A DNA stretch of 64,000 bases from Trinickia caryophylli. Lineage in GTDB: Bacteria > Pseudomonadota > Gammaproteobacteria > Burkholderiales > Burkholderiaceae. Below, one piece after another: positions 1 to 10,014 of this stretch. The translations under genes were made by a program, and so were the position numbers. The notes below the pieces were generated by a model. The model searched no databases and was not told the DNA's origin. It saw only the letters and a program-made list of their open reading frames with translations. Numbering within the stretch: the stretch's first letter is position 1; each line of letters opens with the position of its first letter. The stretch lies in the NCBI RefSeq assembly GCF_034424545.1, contig NZ_CP139970.1, forward strand, positions 1 to 64,000, read 5' to 3'.

Positions 1-51
1 CGCCGTGGCGATCGTGCCGCCGCGGCCGAAGTTGTACGGGTAGTCGTTCAT
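1..51 (-). CDS. Bax inhibitor-1/YccA family membrane protein, N-terminus only (partial)
   Basis: The first 51 bases, read on the reverse strand, give an ATG followed by MNDYPYNFGRGGTIATA before the window edge. This matches the N-terminus of Burkholderia Bax inhibitor-1/YccA family proteins, which are seven-helix inner-membrane proteins. A good ribosome binding site (AAGGAGAAAG) sits just before the ATG. It is divergent from ndk, and the shared intergenic region 52-284 holds both promoters. Only 17 codons are visible, so the family call rests on the N-terminal signature and on the usual position of this gene beside ndk. Confidence 0.6.
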   Translation of the reverse strand, partial: MNDYPYNFGRGGTIATA

Positions 52-232
52 GCTTTCTCCTTGCGTAAGACGCAGTGATACGGGCTGCGCATCGGGCCGC
101 ATGCCGCGGCTTCGAGCACTCCCGACACTAAGATAAGTATCGGCAACCAGAGTTTCAATGCATACCTCCGGTATTTTTACCGAACCTTTCAGCCCAGTAA
201 GGGTTCGATCGCAATCATACACCGGATCATGC

Positions 233-238
233 TACAAT
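233..238 (+). promoter_or_regulatory. Probable -10 element of the ndk promoter
   Basis: TACAAT lies 46 bases before the ndk start. The -35 position (about 209-215) is poor, so only the -10 half is convincing. Confidence 0.4.
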
Positions 239-284
239 TGCAGATTCGTTGAAATTCGTAACCCTTTAATTTCTTGGAGTTTTT

Positions 285-710
285 ATGGCGATCGAGCGTA
301 CCCTGTCGATTATCAAGCCCGATGCGGTGGCGAAGAACGTGATTGGCCAGATCTACAGCCGGTTCGAAAACGCGGGCCTGAAGATCGTCGCGGCCCGCAT
401 GGCGCACCTTTCGCGTGCCGACGCGGAGAAGTTTTACGCTGTCCACGCCGCGCGTCCGTTCTTCAAGGATCTCGTCGAGTTCATGATTTCGGGCCCCGTG
501 ATGGTGCAGGTGCTGGAAGGCGAGAGCGCGATTCTGAAGAACCGCGAGTTGATGGGCGCGACCGATCCGAAGAAGGCGGACAAGGGCACGATCCGTGCCG
601 ATTTCGCCGACAGCATCGACGCAAACGCGGTGCACGGTTCGGACGCGGTCGAAACGGCGCGCGTGGAAATCGCTTTCTTCTTCCCGGAAATCAACGTCTA
701 CTCGCGTTGA
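285..710 (+). CDS. ndk: Nucleoside diphosphate kinase
   Basis: Transfers the gamma-phosphate of ATP to NDPs through a phosphohistidine, balancing cytosolic NTP/dNTP pools. The 141-residue length is normal for the family. The sequence begins [15 protein letters not shown] and contains the active-site segment [10 protein letters not shown], with the catalytic histidine at residue 117 as in E. coli Ndk. An SD-like TTGGAG precedes the ATG. It is first in the forward run ndk-rlmN-rodZ-ispG-hisS, the usual Burkholderiaceae order. Call is secure. Confidence 0.97.
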   Translation: MAIERTLSIIKPDAVAKNVIGQIYSRFENAGLKIVAARMAHLSRADAEKFYAVHAARPFFKDLVEFMISGPVMVQVLEGESAILKNRELMGATDPKKADKGTIRADFADSIDANAVHGSDAVETARVEIAFFFPEINVYSR

Positions 711-841
711 TAGTGCGGCCGGGCCGAAAGCCCGGCTGGGCGCGTGCGGCTTGTGGCCGTGCTTGTGGCAGGCCGAGCGCCCGCCGCGAGCGCGGCAGCG
801 GGCACGGACGGTGCTGACGCAGCAACCCAGCAGGATCCGAC

Positions 842-1984
842 ATGACGAGCAGTTCAACCGTCAATCTTCTCGATTTCGACGCCGCAGGTCTTCTCGCCTA
901 TTGCGAGAGCCTTGGCGAGAAGCCGTTTCGCGCCAAACAGTTGCAACGCTGGATACACCAGTACAACGCCGCGGATTTCGACGGCATGACCGATCTCGCG
1001 AAATCGCTGCGCGAGAAGCTCAAGGGCCGGGCGACCATCAGCATGCCGCCCGTGATCAGCGACCACATATCGGCCGACGGCACGCGCAAGTGGCTGGTGG
1101 ATGTGGGCAACGGCAATGCCGTCGAGACGGTGTTCATCCCCGAGGAAACGCGCGGCACGCTTTGCGTCTCGTCGCAGGCCGGCTGCGCCGTGAACTGCCG
1201 CTTCTGCTCCACGGGCAAGCAGGGGTTCTCGCGCAATCTCACTACGGGCGAAATTGTCGGTCAACTGCGCATGGCCGAGTTCGCCTTGCGCGCGGCGCTC
1301 GGCCGCGTTCAGCCGGCTGACGCGAAAGGCGAGCGGGTCATCACGAACGTCGTCATGATGGGGATGGGCGAGCCGCTGCTCAATTACGACGCGCTCGTTC
1401 CGGCGCTGCGCCTCATGCTGGATGACAACGCCTATGGCCTGTCGCGGCGTCGCGTGACGGTATCGACTTCCGGTGTGGTGCCGATGATGGACCGGCTCGG
1501 CGCCGATTTGCCGGTGGCACTGGCCGTCTCGCTGCATGCGCCGAACGACGCGCTTCGCGACGAACTCGTGCCGCTGAACCGAAAATATCCGCTTGCCGAA
1601 CTGATGGCGGCCTGCCAGCGTTATCTGCGAGTGGCGCCGCGCGATTTCATCACCTTCGAGTACTGCATGCTCGATGGTGTCAACGATACCGATACGCATG
1701 CGCGCGAATTGCTCGCGTTGACGGCCGACGTGCCTTGCAAGTTCAATCTGATCCCGTTCAATCCGTTTCCCGAATCGGGGCTCACGCGATCCAAGTCCGA
1801 GCGTATCAAGCGATTCGCCCAGATTCTGATCGATGCGGGCGTCGTCACGACCGTGCGCAAGACGCGCGGGGACGACATCGATGCGGCTTGCGGGCAATTG
1901 GCGGGCGCGGTAAAGGATCGCACGGGTGTGGCCGAGCGCATGGCGCGTGCGGAGCGTGTCATCGACGTGCGGCAAATACTCTGA
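842..1984 (+). CDS. rlmN: Dual-specificity 23S rRNA/tRNA adenosine-C2 methyltransferase RlmN
   Basis: Radical-SAM enzyme that methylates C2 of A2503 in 23S rRNA and of A37 in a subset of tRNAs. The CX3CX2C cluster is visible as CAVNCRFC, with cysteines at residues 115, 119 and 122. The SAM-binding GMGEPLLNY motif follows. The methyl-carrying cysteine is in the C-terminal motif [17 protein letters not shown] at residue 350. The 380 residues match the family. It starts about 130 bases after ndk, with no obvious separate terminator between them. Confidence 0.97.
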   Translation: MTSSSTVNLLDFDAAGLLAYCESLGEKPFRAKQLQRWIHQYNAADFDGMTDLAKSLREKLKGRATISMPPVISDHISADGTRKWLVDVGNGNAVETVFIPEETRGTLCVSSQAGCAVNCRFCSTGKQGFSRNLTTGEIVGQLRMAEFALRAALGRVQPADAKGERVITNVVMMGMGEPLLNYDALVPALRLMLDDNAYGLSRRRVTVSTSGVVPMMDRLGADLPVALAVSLHAPNDALRDELVPLNRKYPLAELMAACQRYLRVAPRDFITFEYCMLDGVNDTDTHARELLALTADVPCKFNLIPFNPFPESGLTRSKSERIKRFAQILIDAGVVTTVRKTRGDDIDAACGQLAGAVKDRTGVAERMARAERVIDVRQIL

Positions 1985-2147
1985 GCCGGCGCGACGGGGG
2001 CACCCGGCGGGTGCTATTCGCCGAGTGTGCGAACGTGGCGGTACGGGGTGCCGTGCATTTTGTTATAAACGGTCTGCGCATCGGGGCGCGGGGCGACAAG
2101 CCCGGCCCAGGCGCGCAGGTGAAAAAGAATCGACGCGAGGATCAGGG

Positions 2148-3224
2148 ATGAGTGAGCCGCAGCATCCGCAAACAGAGGGCACTCAGACGAGCACGGGGCA
2201 GCCGGGGGCCGCTGCCGCCGGACGCAATGGTGTGCCGGGGCCGTTCGATTCGCTCGCGGCAGCCGGTGCCCGCCTTGCGCAACTGCGCGAGGCGAAGGGC
2301 TGGTCGGTCGACGATGTCTCGTCTCGCCTGAAGGTGCCCGCTCCGAAGTTGCGCGCGCTCGAGGCCGGCGATATCAGTCACCTGCCGGGCACGACCTTCG
2401 CCCTGGGCGTCGTGCGCAGCTATGCCAAGCTGCTCGGTGTCGACGCAACGCCGTTCACGAACGCGTTGCGCCGGGAGAAGGGCGAGCCCGAGCCGGATCT
2501 GTCGATGCCCGCTTCGACCGGCACCGATCTGCCGCGCGGGCGCGTGTCCGTGTCGCTTGGCGGCACGCCGCGGCACCGGTCGTGGTGGTGGGGCGTGGCG
2601 GCAGTCGTGGTCGCGCTGGCCGCGCTCGTGATGTGGCACGGCGGTGGCGAGCCTCCCGCGTGGCTCGCGCGGCTCAAAGCAAGCGCGAACGGCGCGGCGG
2701 CGAATTCGAGCGGTCCGTCCACGGTCGCTCAAACCGTCGCCTCGGGTGCGACGGCCGGGCCGGGCAACGAACCGCAGGCGGTCAGTCCCCCGGCGGAGCA
2801 GGGTTCCGCCGACACCGGCGCGGCGCAGGCGGAACCGGCGTCGGCGCCGGCTTTGACAACCGCGTCGGCCACGATGCCCGCGGCCGCCCGGGCCGAGCAG
2901 GTGCCGCCGGCGTCGGTAAGCGCGGCGCCGGCCGTGGCCACGGCATCGGCCGCATCGGCACCGGCTGGGGGCGGCGCGGGTTCGACGGTGGCGCTGAAAG
3001 TTTCCCAGGACAGTTGGTTCAGCGTGCGCGACAAGAACGGCAAAGAGTTGTTCTCGGGTATTGTCCGCGCCGGCGAAATGAAGGAAGTGAGGGGTGAGCA
3101 GCCGTTCAAGGTGGTGGCAGGCAATCGCGCCGGACTCGACTCCGTGACGCTCGACGGGCAGTCCGTCGATCCCGCCCGATACGATGCAGGCAAGGGCAAC
3201 GTCTCGCGTTTCTCCTTGCCTTGA
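2148..3224 (+). CDS. rodZ: RodZ-like cytoskeletal membrane protein (HTH + TM + DUF4115)
   Basis: Bitopic inner-membrane protein that links MreB to the elongation machinery. The start is the ATG at 2148 (MSEPQHPQ), behind a GAGGATCAGGG Shine-Dalgarno region; the frame is open further upstream but lacks a better start. In order: a Pro/Gly-rich N-terminus, a Cro/CI-type helix-turn-helix (about residues 38-100, [20 protein letters not shown]), a transmembrane helix beginning [10 protein letters not shown] (about 145-162), a long Ala/Ser/Pro linker, and a C-terminal beta domain from about 275 ([18 protein letters not shown]4115). In Burkholderia it is often labelled only as a DUF4115 HTH protein. 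Position before ispG is conserved. Confidence 0.88.
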   Translation: MSEPQHPQTEGTQTSTGQPGAAAAGRNGVPGPFDSLAAAGARLAQLREAKGWSVDDVSSRLKVPAPKLRALEAGDISHLPGTTFALGVVRSYAKLLGVDATPFTNALRREKGEPEPDLSMPASTGTDLPRGRVSVSLGGTPRHRSWWWGVAAVVVALAALVMWHGGGEPPAWLARLKASANGAAANSSGPSTVAQTVASGATAGPGNEPQAVSPPAEQGSADTGAAQAEPASAPALTTASATMPAAARAEQVPPASVSAAPAVATASAASAPAGGGAGSTVALKVSQDSWFSVRDKNGKELFSGIVRAGEMKEVRGEQPFKVVAGNRAGLDSVTLDGQSVDPARYDAGKGNVSRFSLP

Positions 3225-3309
3225 TGCGCCGCGCCAAGGCCAGCGGCCGCGGCGCGCTTCGAACGATGGGTGCCGCGCAACCGCGGGGCACAAAGCACTA
3301 ACAGGACGA

Positions 3310-4614
3310 ATGGGTCTTTCGATGCAATCCGACAGCAACAGCCAGATTTGTTCCTCGCAGCCTATTTTCGGCGGGCCGGCCGCACGGCGCGCGTCGCACG
3401 CAGTCGAGGTGCGGTGGGGCGGTCAGCTCGTGACGATCGGCGGGGATGCGCCCGTGCGCATTCAGTCGATGACGAATACCGATACGGCCGACGCAATCGG
3501 CACGGCCATTCAGGTAAAGGAGCTCGCGCAGGCAGGCTCCGAAATGGTGCGCATTACCGTGAATACGCCCGAGGCCGCGGCGGCCGTGCCCGCCATCCGT
3601 GAGCAGCTCGACCGCATGGGCGTGTTCGTGCCGCTCGTCGGCGACTTTCACTACAACGGGCATCTGTTGCTGCGCGATTATCCCGCCTGTGCGGAAGCGC
3701 TCTCCAAATACCGCATCAATCCCGGCAACGTCGGGCAGGGCGCGAAGCGCGATACGCAGTTCGCGCAGATGATCGAAGCCGCAATCCGCTACGACAAGCC
3801 GGTACGCATCGGTGTGAATTGGGGCAGCCTCGACCAGGACCTGCTCGCGCGGATGATGGACGAGAACGCTGCGCGCGCCGAACCGTGGGAAGCGCAGAGC
3901 GTGATGTACGAAGCCCTGATTCAGTCGGCGATCGGTTCGGCCGAGCGGGCGGTCGAGTTGGGGCTCGGGCGCGATCGGATCGTGCTGTCGTGCAAGGTGA
4001 GCGGCGTGCAGGATCTCATTGCCGTTTATCGCGAGCTCGCCCGGCGCTGCCGCTTCGCGCTGCATCTGGGTCTTACCGAGGCCGGCATGGGATCGAAGGG
4101 CATCGTTGCGTCCACGGCCGCGCTGGGGATGCTGTTGCAGCAGGGTATCGGCGATACGATCCGCATTTCGCTGACCCCGGAGCCCGGCGCATCGCGGACG
4201 GGCGAAGTCATCGTCGCGCAAGAGATCCTGCAAACGATGGGGCTGCGCTCGTTTACGCCAATGGTGATCGCGTGCCCGGGCTGCGGCCGTACGACGAGTA
4301 CGCTGTTTCAGGAGCTCGCGTCGCAGATCCAGTCGTACCTGCGGGCACAGATGCCCGTATGGCGTGACCAGTATCCCGGTGTCGAGACGATGCACGTGGC
4401 GGTCATGGGCTGCATCGTCAACGGGCCCGGTGAGTCGAAACAGGCGAATATCGGCATCAGCCTTCCCGGTTCGGGGGAGAACCCGGCCGCGCCCGTTTTC
4501 ATCGACGGCGAGAAGGTCAAGACGCTGCGCGGCGAGCGCATCGCCGAGGAATTCCAGCAAATCGTGAGCGACTACGTCGAGCGCCGCTACGGGCGCGCCG
4601 TGGCCGCGAACTGA
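3310..4614 (+). CDS. ispG: 4-hydroxy-3-methylbut-2-en-1-yl diphosphate synthase (flavodoxin)
   Basis: Penultimate enzyme of the MEP isoprenoid pathway; reduces MEcPP to HMBPP with a [4Fe-4S] cluster. The N-terminal TIM barrel contains [11 protein letters not shown] and RINPGNVG. The C-terminal iron-sulfur ligands are visible in ACPGCGRT and [11 protein letters not shown] (three cysteines plus a glutamate). From the ATG at 3310 it is 434 residues; a second ATG at 3322 (MQSDSN) is nearly as good. The longer form of about 430 residues, with an insertion relative to E. coli, is normal for betaproteobacteria. It is followed 23 bases later by hisS. Confidence 0.97.
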   Translation: MGLSMQSDSNSQICSSQPIFGGPAARRASHAVEVRWGGQLVTIGGDAPVRIQSMTNTDTADAIGTAIQVKELAQAGSEMVRITVNTPEAAAAVPAIREQLDRMGVFVPLVGDFHYNGHLLLRDYPACAEALSKYRINPGNVGQGAKRDTQFAQMIEAAIRYDKPVRIGVNWGSLDQDLLARMMDENAARAEPWEAQSVMYEALIQSAIGSAERAVELGLGRDRIVLSCKVSGVQDLIAVYRELARRCRFALHLGLTEAGMGSKGIVASTAALGMLLQQGIGDTIRISLTPEPGASRTGEVIVAQEILQTMGLRSFTPMVIACPGCGRTTSTLFQELASQIQSYLRAQMPVWRDQYPGVETMHVAVMGCIVNGPGESKQANIGISLPGSGENPAAPVFIDGEKVKTLRGERIAEEFQQIVSDYVERRYGRAVAAN

Positions 4615-4637
4615 AGACAACGTCGAAACGCAGACAG

Positions 4638-5978
4638 ATGACAGAACAGAAGAGAAAGCTCGAGAAGCTCGCCGGTGTGAAGGGCATGAACGATGTGCTG
4701 CCGCAGGATGCCGCGCTGTGGGAGTTTTTCGAGGCGACGGTGAAATCGATGCTGCGCGCCTACGGCTATCAGAACATCCGTACGCCGATCGTCGAGCATA
4801 CGCAGTTGTTCACGCGCGGCATCGGAGAAGTGACCGATATCGTCGAAAAGGAGATGTACAGCTTCGTCGATTCGCTCAACGGCGAGAACCTGACGTTGAG
4901 GCCGGAGAACACGGCGGCGGTAGTGCGGTCGGCCATCGAGCACAATCTGCTCTACGACGGCCCGAAGCGGCTCTGGTACATCGGGCCGATGTTCCGTCAC
5001 GAACGGCCGCAGCGGGGCCGCTATCGGCAGTTCCATCAGGTCGGCGTCGAGGCGCTGGGCTTCGCTGGGCCCGATGCCGATGCCGAAATCATCCTGATGT
5101 GCCAGCGGCTGTGGGACGACCTCGGCCTGACCGGCATCCGTCTCGAGATCAATTCGCTCGGGCTGGCCGAGGAGCGGGCGGCACATCGTGTGCAACTCGT
5201 CGAATATCTCGAAAAGCATGTGGACATGCTCGACGAAGATGCGAAACGCCGGCTTTATACGAATCCGCTGCGTGTGCTCGATACGAAGAATCCGGCATTG
5301 CAGGAGATCGTGCGGCAGGCGCCGAAGCTGATCGATTTTCTCGGCGACGTTTCCCGTGCGCATTTCGAGGGGCTGCAGCGGTTGCTGAAGGCCAACAACA
5401 TTCCGTTCGTTATCAACCCGCGTCTCGTGCGCGGGCTCGATTACTACAATCTGACTGTGTTCGAGTGGGTGACCGACAAGCTCGGCGCACAGGGCACGGT
5501 TGCCGCGGGCGGGCGCTACGACCCGCTGATCGAGCAGTTGGGCGGCAAGCCGACGGCGGCTTGCGGCTGGGCGATGGGTATCGAGCGGATTCTCGAACTG
5601 TTGAAGGAAGAGCAGCTCGTGCCCGAGCAAGAGGGCTGCGACGTCTACATCGTGCATCAGGGCGAGGCGGCGCGCGAGCAGGCGTTCATCATCGGCGAAC
5701 GCCTGCGCGATACCGGGCTCGACGTCATCTTTCATTGCAGCGCCGACGGCGCGCCGGCGAGCTTCAAGTCGCAAATGAAGCGCGCCGACGCCAGCGGGGC
5801 CGCGTTTGCCGTGATTCTGGGCGAGGACGAAGTCGCGAGCGGTACGGCGGGTATCAAGCCGCTGCGCAGGGGCGGCGAACCTGGCGAGAAAAGCGAACAA
5901 CGCAGCGTCCCCGTCGAAAACTTGACCGAATTTCTAATCAATGCGATGGTTGCAACCGCCGAAGACGGCGAGGACTGA
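4638..5978 (+). CDS. hisS: Histidyl-tRNA synthetase
   Basis: Class II aminoacyl-tRNA synthetase that charges tRNA-His. The 446-residue sequence shows motif 2 ([18 protein letters not shown]), the histidine-binding segment [15 protein letters not shown], and motif 3 near [12 protein letters not shown]-terminal anticodon-binding domain begins at about residue 335 (DVYIVHQGE). It lies between ispG and yfgM/bamB, the same order as in many beta- and gammaproteobacteria. Confidence 0.97.
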   Translation: MTEQKRKLEKLAGVKGMNDVLPQDAALWEFFEATVKSMLRAYGYQNIRTPIVEHTQLFTRGIGEVTDIVEKEMYSFVDSLNGENLTLRPENTAAVVRSAIEHNLLYDGPKRLWYIGPMFRHERPQRGRYRQFHQVGVEALGFAGPDADAEIILMCQRLWDDLGLTGIRLEINSLGLAEERAAHRVQLVEYLEKHVDMLDEDAKRRLYTNPLRVLDTKNPALQEIVRQAPKLIDFLGDVSRAHFEGLQRLLKANNIPFVINPRLVRGLDYYNLTVFEWVTDKLGAQGTVAAGGRYDPLIEQLGGKPTAACGWAMGIERILELLKEEQLVPEQEGCDVYIVHQGEAAREQAFIIGERLRDTGLDVIFHCSADGAPASFKSQMKRADASGAAFAVILGEDEVASGTAGIKPLRRGGEPGEKSEQRSVPVENLTEFLINAMVATAEDGED

Positions 5979-6059
5979 CGCGGCTGCTGCGTGCCGCGCT
6001 TACGGCGCGGTGGCGTTTCGACAATCAGAAGACGTGGGAAGAGAAGGGATCGCCTGGCG

Positions 6060-6689
6060 ATGAGTTATCACGACGAACAAGAATCGATTGAGAGCTTCAA
6101 GGCCTGGTGGGCGCAGTGGGGCAATGCGGCCACCTGGATCGTCCTCGTGGCGCTCCTCGCCGCCGCGGCATGGAACGGCTGGAACTTCTGGCAGCGCCGG
6201 CAGGCCGCGCAGGCGGCCGTACTCTACGAGCAGGTGCAGCAGGCCGCTGCGTCGAAGAACAAGGCGAACGTCGCGCGCGATGCCGGCGACATGGAATCGC
6301 GCTTCGGCGGCACCGCCTACGCACAGATGACGGCGCTGGTCGCGGCCAAGGTGCTCTACGAGGCGGGCGATACGGCCGGCGCGAAGGGCCAGTTGCAATG
6401 GGCGATCGATCATGCGAAGGACGACGAGTACAAGGAGATCGCCAGGCTGCGGCTGGCGGCGGTCCTGCTCGACGAGAAGTCGTACGACTCCGGTCTCGCG
6501 TTGCTCGCCGGCTCGCCTCCGGAAGGATTCAAGGCGCTGGTCGCCGATCGCCGAGGCGATCTTCTTTCGGCCGCCGGCAAGCGCGACGATGCCCGGTCGG
6601 CCTACGAGCTTGCACTGCAAGCGCTGCCGAAAAACGATGCGGCCGGACGTCAGCTGATTCAGTTCAAGCTCGACGCGCTCGGCAGCTGA
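6060..6689 (+). CDS. yfgM: YfgM-family TPR periplasmic chaperone/ancillary SecYEG factor
   Basis: The ATG at 6060 gives 209 residues (MSYHDEQESIESFKAWW). A single transmembrane helix at about 20-40 (TWIVLVALLAAAAWNGW) is followed by a periplasmic TPR-like domain with repeated YEQVQQA and DARSAYELAL-type helices. The family (COG2976) works with SecYEG and periplasmic chaperones in E. coli. It is directly upstream of bamB, as in E. coli (yfgM-bamB-der). In Burkholderia databases it is usually named only 'tetratricopeptide repeat protein'. Confidence 0.88.
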   Translation: MSYHDEQESIESFKAWWAQWGNAATWIVLVALLAAAAWNGWNFWQRRQAAQAAVLYEQVQQAAASKNKANVARDAGDMESRFGGTAYAQMTALVAAKVLYEAGDTAGAKGQLQWAIDHAKDDEYKEIARLRLAAVLLDEKSYDSGLALLAGSPPEGFKALVADRRGDLLSAAGKRDDARSAYELALQALPKNDAAGRQLIQFKLDALGS

Positions 6690-6753
6690 GCGAAGCGGCG
6701 CGCGCCGCGGGCCTCGCTTTTTTGATCAACTTTTCACGATGCTTCGCTCACCG

Positions 6754-7899
6754 ATGAATTTGCTGAAACGTTTCGCCGTGCCCGTCGCTTGCGCGATGAC
6801 CGTCCTCGCGATGGCGGCCTGCTCGTCCTCCAAAGACGAGCGCCGCGAACCGACGCCCCTTACCCAGTTCAAGTCCGTTCTCAACGTCGAGCGGATCTGG
6901 CGGACGAGCGTCGGCAAGGCCGGCCGTTATCTGTTTTCGCCAATTGCCGTGGGCGACGCGGTCTACGCGGCGGGCGAGAGCGGCACCGTAGCGAAAATCG
7001 ACGGCAAGACCGGCAAGGAAATCTGGCGAACGAAGCTGCATACGGATCTGACGGCCGGAGTCGGCAGCGATGGTACGCTCACCGCGGTCGGTGCCGAGAA
7101 GGGCGGCGTGTACGTGCTCGATGCGAACGGCAAGCTGCTCTGGAAGGGCAATGTGCCGGGCGAAGTCATTTCGCCGCCGCTCGTGGGCAACGGAGACGTA
7201 ATCGTCCGAACGATCGATGGACAGATCAGTGCATTCAACGCGCAAACCGGCGAGTTGAAGTGGGTCTATCACAACCGTGCGGTGCCGCTGAATCTGCGGG
7301 TATCGGCCGGCATGACATTCGCAGGCGATGTGGCCGTGCTTGCAGGGTTCCCGGGGGGCGGTCTCGCGGCGATCAATCTGAAGACGGGCGACGATTACTG
7401 GCAGGCGCCGGTGTCGTTTCCGAAGGGCGTGACCGAGGTGGAGCGGATCAACGACGTCACGGGTGCCCCGACGCTGGTTGGGGCGCAGGCGTGCGCCGTG
7501 ACGTTTCAGGGCCGAATCGGCTGTTTCGACGTCAATTCCGGCCGGCCGGTATGGGAGCGGCCGTTTTCGAGTGCGACGGGCGTCGCGCAGGACAGCGCCG
7601 TTGTCGCGTCGAGCGACGACTGGTCGGTGGCGGTGGCGTACGGTGCGACCGACGGGCGCGAGCTCTGGCGTAACGACAAGCTCAAGAACCGCGACTTGAG
7701 CGTGCCGCTCGTGCTCGGGCCGTCCGTGGTGTTCGGAGACTACAAGGGCTTCGTGCACTTCCTTTCGCGCGAGGACGGCACTTTCGTTGCGCGCGTGCCG
7801 ACGGACGGTAGCCGGATCACGGCGGCGCCCGTCGTGGCGGGCGAGACGCTCGTCGTGCAAACGAAAGACGGCGATCTGTTCGGTTTTCGGCCGCGCTGA
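6754..7899 (+). CDS. bamB: Outer membrane assembly lipoprotein BamB
   Basis: Eight-bladed beta-propeller lipoprotein of the BAM complex, which helps BamA insert outer-membrane beta barrels. I prefer the ATG at 6754 (MNLLKRFAVPVACAMTVL) because it gives a compact lipoprotein signal ending in MAAC; an upstream in-frame ATG at 6739 adds five residues. The body contains repeated PQQ-like blade motifs such as GTVAKIDGKTGKEIWRT, ISAFNAQTGELKWVY and FLSREDGTFVARVP. At 381 residues it is typical. Confidence 0.95.
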   Translation: MNLLKRFAVPVACAMTVLAMAACSSSKDERREPTPLTQFKSVLNVERIWRTSVGKAGRYLFSPIAVGDAVYAAGESGTVAKIDGKTGKEIWRTKLHTDLTAGVGSDGTLTAVGAEKGGVYVLDANGKLLWKGNVPGEVISPPLVGNGDVIVRTIDGQISAFNAQTGELKWVYHNRAVPLNLRVSAGMTFAGDVAVLAGFPGGGLAAINLKTGDDYWQAPVSFPKGVTEVERINDVTGAPTLVGAQACAVTFQGRIGCFDVNSGRPVWERPFSSATGVAQDSAVVASSDDWSVAVAYGATDGRELWRNDKLKNRDLSVPLVLGPSVVFGDYKGFVHFLSREDGTFVARVPTDGSRITAAPVVAGETLVVQTKDGDLFGFRPR

Positions 7900-8224
7900 G
7901 CGGCGCAGCGCCGAGCCCCTGCCGGCGGCGCCTGGCATCGGCACTGTGCGCCGCTGCGGCGCATGACCGGCCCGGCTGCTGCCCATCGACCCCATACGCG
8001 TGCCCGGATGCCCGGGCGCGCGCTCCGATCGGCCTGCCGTGAACCAACGGCAGCCGCCGGTTGCCGTACCGCCGATGTCCCACCGGCGGTACGAACGTGA
8101 TAATTTGCGACTGGGCGTGGCCTTTCCGGGCTGACGTCCGTCGCCGCAGCCATCCCGCTTCATACGGCGCGGATGTGCCCGACGGTGCGGCGCCCGTATC
8201 CGCGCTTGAGATAGACGACATCAG
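7900..8224. other. bamB-der intergenic region, no gene seen
   Basis: These 325 bases contain no credible ORF. They hold a perfect 9-bp inverted repeat at 8066-8092 and a GATAAT box at 8099-8104 without a good -35. It could be an internal promoter for der, but this is weak. Confidence 0.5.
8066..8092. repeat. Inverted repeat in the bamB-der gap
   Basis: GTACCGCCG and CGGCGGTAC are separated by 9 bases and form a perfect 9-bp stem. No T-run follows, so it is not a standard intrinsic terminator. It lies just before a GATAAT box, so it could instead be a binding site or a 5' leader hairpin. Confidence 0.5.
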
Positions 8225-9562
8225 ATGAAACCCGTAATTGCCCTCGTCGGGCGCCCCAATGTGGGGAAATCCACGCTATTCAACCGGCTCACGCGCTCAC
8301 GCGATGCGCTCGTTGCCGATCTGCCGGGCCTTACGCGCGATCGCCATTACGGCGAAGGGCGTGTGGGCGATCGGCCCTACCTCGTCGTCGACACAGGCGG
8401 TTTCGAGCCTGTCGCGAAAGACGGCATTCTCCACGAGATGGCGCGGCAAACGCGTCAGGCCGTGGAGGAGTCCGACGTCGTCGTGTTCATCGTCGATGGG
8501 CGTAACGGCCTCGCGCCGCAGGACAAGTCGATTGCCGATTACCTGCGCAAGACGGGCCGGCCCATCATGCTCGTCGTCAACAAGGCGGAGGGCATGAAGT
8601 ACAGCGCGGTGGCGGTGGACTTCTACGAGCTGGGCCTGGGCGATCCGCGCGCGATTTCGGCGGCGCACGGCGACGGCGTCAACGAGATGATCGGCGACGC
8701 GCTGGGCATTGCCTACGCCGGGCATCCCGAGGAAGCGGAGGAGGACAAAACGCCGCACGGCGTGAAGATCGCGATCGTCGGGCGGCCGAATGTCGGGAAG
8801 TCGACGCTCGTCAACACGCTCATCGGCGAGGAGCGCGTAATCGCGTTCGACATGCCGGGCACGACGCGCGACGCCATTTACGTCGACTTCGAGCGCCAGG
8901 GCAGGAAATACACGCTCATCGACACGGCTGGCCTACGTCGGCGCGGAAAGGTCTTCGAGGCGATCGAGAAGTTCTCGGTGGTGAAGACGCTGCAGTCGAT
9001 CGCCGACGCGAACGTCGTGATCCTGCTGCTCGACGCGCGCCAGGACATCTCGGAACAGGATGCTCACATTGCAGGATTCGTCGTGGAGCAGGGGCGCGCG
9101 CTGGTCGTGGGCGTCAATAAATGGGACGGCCTCGACGAGCATGTGCGCGAGCGCACCAAAGCCGACATGATGCGCAAGCTGAAATTTCTCGATTTCGCTA
9201 AATTCCGCTTCGTCTCCGCGAAGGAGAAAACAGGAATCGGCGCGCTGATGCGCTCGGTCGACGACGCCTACGCCGCCGCGATGGCCAAGCTGCCCACTCC
9301 GAAGCTCACGCGGGCGCTGATCGCGGCCGTGGAGTTCCAGCAGCCGAGACGTCGCGGGCCCGTTCGGCCGAAGCTGCGCTACGCACACCAAGGGGGGCAG
9401 AATCCGCCGATCATCGTCATTCATGGCAATGCGCTCGATGCAGTCACCGAGACCTATAAGCGCTACCTCGAGAACCGTTTCCGCGAAACTTTCTCGCTGA
9501 CGGGCACTCCATTGCGCATAGAGTTTCGCTCTTCGGCGAACCCTTACGCGGACAAAGGCTGA
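8225..9562 (+). CDS. der: Ribosome-associated double GTPase Der (EngA)
   Basis: Essential GTPase for 50S subunit maturation. Two tandem G domains are visible: the first with GRPNVGKST (residues 8-16), DLPGLTRD and NKAEG; the second with GRPNVGKST near 187, DMPGTTRD and NKWDG. A C-terminal KH-like domain ends with [21 protein letters not shown]. The 445-residue length is standard. It follows bamB as in E. coli. Confidence 0.97.
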   Translation: MKPVIALVGRPNVGKSTLFNRLTRSRDALVADLPGLTRDRHYGEGRVGDRPYLVVDTGGFEPVAKDGILHEMARQTRQAVEESDVVVFIVDGRNGLAPQDKSIADYLRKTGRPIMLVVNKAEGMKYSAVAVDFYELGLGDPRAISAAHGDGVNEMIGDALGIAYAGHPEEAEEDKTPHGVKIAIVGRPNVGKSTLVNTLIGEERVIAFDMPGTTRDAIYVDFERQGRKYTLIDTAGLRRRGKVFEAIEKFSVVKTLQSIADANVVILLLDARQDISEQDAHIAGFVVEQGRALVVGVNKWDGLDEHVRERTKADMMRKLKFLDFAKFRFVSAKEKTGIGALMRSVDDAYAAAMAKLPTPKLTRALIAAVEFQQPRRRGPVRPKLRYAHQGGQNPPIIVIHGNALDAVTETYKRYLENRFRETFSLTGTPLRIEFRSSANPYADKG

Positions 9563-9579
9563 ACCGGCTCGGCAAATGG

Positions 9580-9595
9580 CCGGCCGTTCGGCCGG
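9580..9595 (+). terminator. Weak hairpin after der
   Basis: CCGGCCG and CGGCCGG form a 7-bp stem with a two-base spacer (realistically 6 bp with a four-base loop). There is no downstream T-tract, so termination would be partial at best. It sits just before the hfq -10 box. Confidence 0.3.
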
Positions 9596-9622
9596 GCGGC
9601 GCGTCCCAAAACGAAAATCGGC

Positions 9623-9628
9623 TATAGT
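9623..9628 (+). promoter_or_regulatory. Probable -10 element of an hfq promoter
   Basis: TATAGT lies about 75 bases before the hfq start, after a change from GC-rich to A-rich sequence. The -35 match is poor. It would let hfq be transcribed separately from der. Confidence 0.45.
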
Positions 9629-9703
9629 GTAGCGATTGGCGGCGGATTTCTTTTTCTTCGCCGTCAGTCTGGATCAACCTGCAAAAAAACGACGGAGTTT
9701 GCT

Positions 9704-9940
9704 ATGAGCAACAAAGGGCAATTGTTACAAGACCCGTTTTTGAACGCACTGCGTAAGGAGCACGTGCCCGTTTCGATCTATCTCGTCAACGGCATCAAGC
9801 TCCAAGGGAACATCGAATCGTTCGACCAGTACGTTGTGTTGCTCCGGAATACCGTGACCCAGATGGTTTACAAACACGCTATCTCGACGGTCGTGCCGGC
9901 TCGCCCGGTCAACTTCCACCCGGACGCCGAAACGTCCTGA
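9704..9940 (+). CDS. hfq: RNA chaperone Hfq
   Basis: Hexameric Sm-like protein that pairs sRNAs with mRNAs. The 78 residues contain the full Sm1 fold ([38 protein letters not shown]) and the Sm2 motif [10 protein letters not shown]. The C-terminal tail is short, as in other Burkholderia Hfq1 proteins. A clear SD (ACGGAGTTTGCT) precedes the ATG. It heads the hfq-hflX-hflK-hflC cluster. Confidence 0.98.
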   Translation: MSNKGQLLQDPFLNALRKEHVPVSIYLVNGIKLQGNIESFDQYVVLLRNTVTQMVYKHAISTVVPARPVNFHPDAETS

Positions 9941-10014
9941 GCCTTTCACCGAGGCCGGCGCGACGACGCAACGATCCTCGTCATGCCGGCCACCTCACCT
10001 CGACGCTCACCAAT

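Noticed and set aside
854..1975. Long antisense frames opposite rlmN, ispG, hisS, bamB, asmA, the ABC-F gene and others
   Set aside because: They mirror the sense gene in a frame where high GC removes stops, show Arg/His/Ala-rich composition and have no family resemblance or SD.
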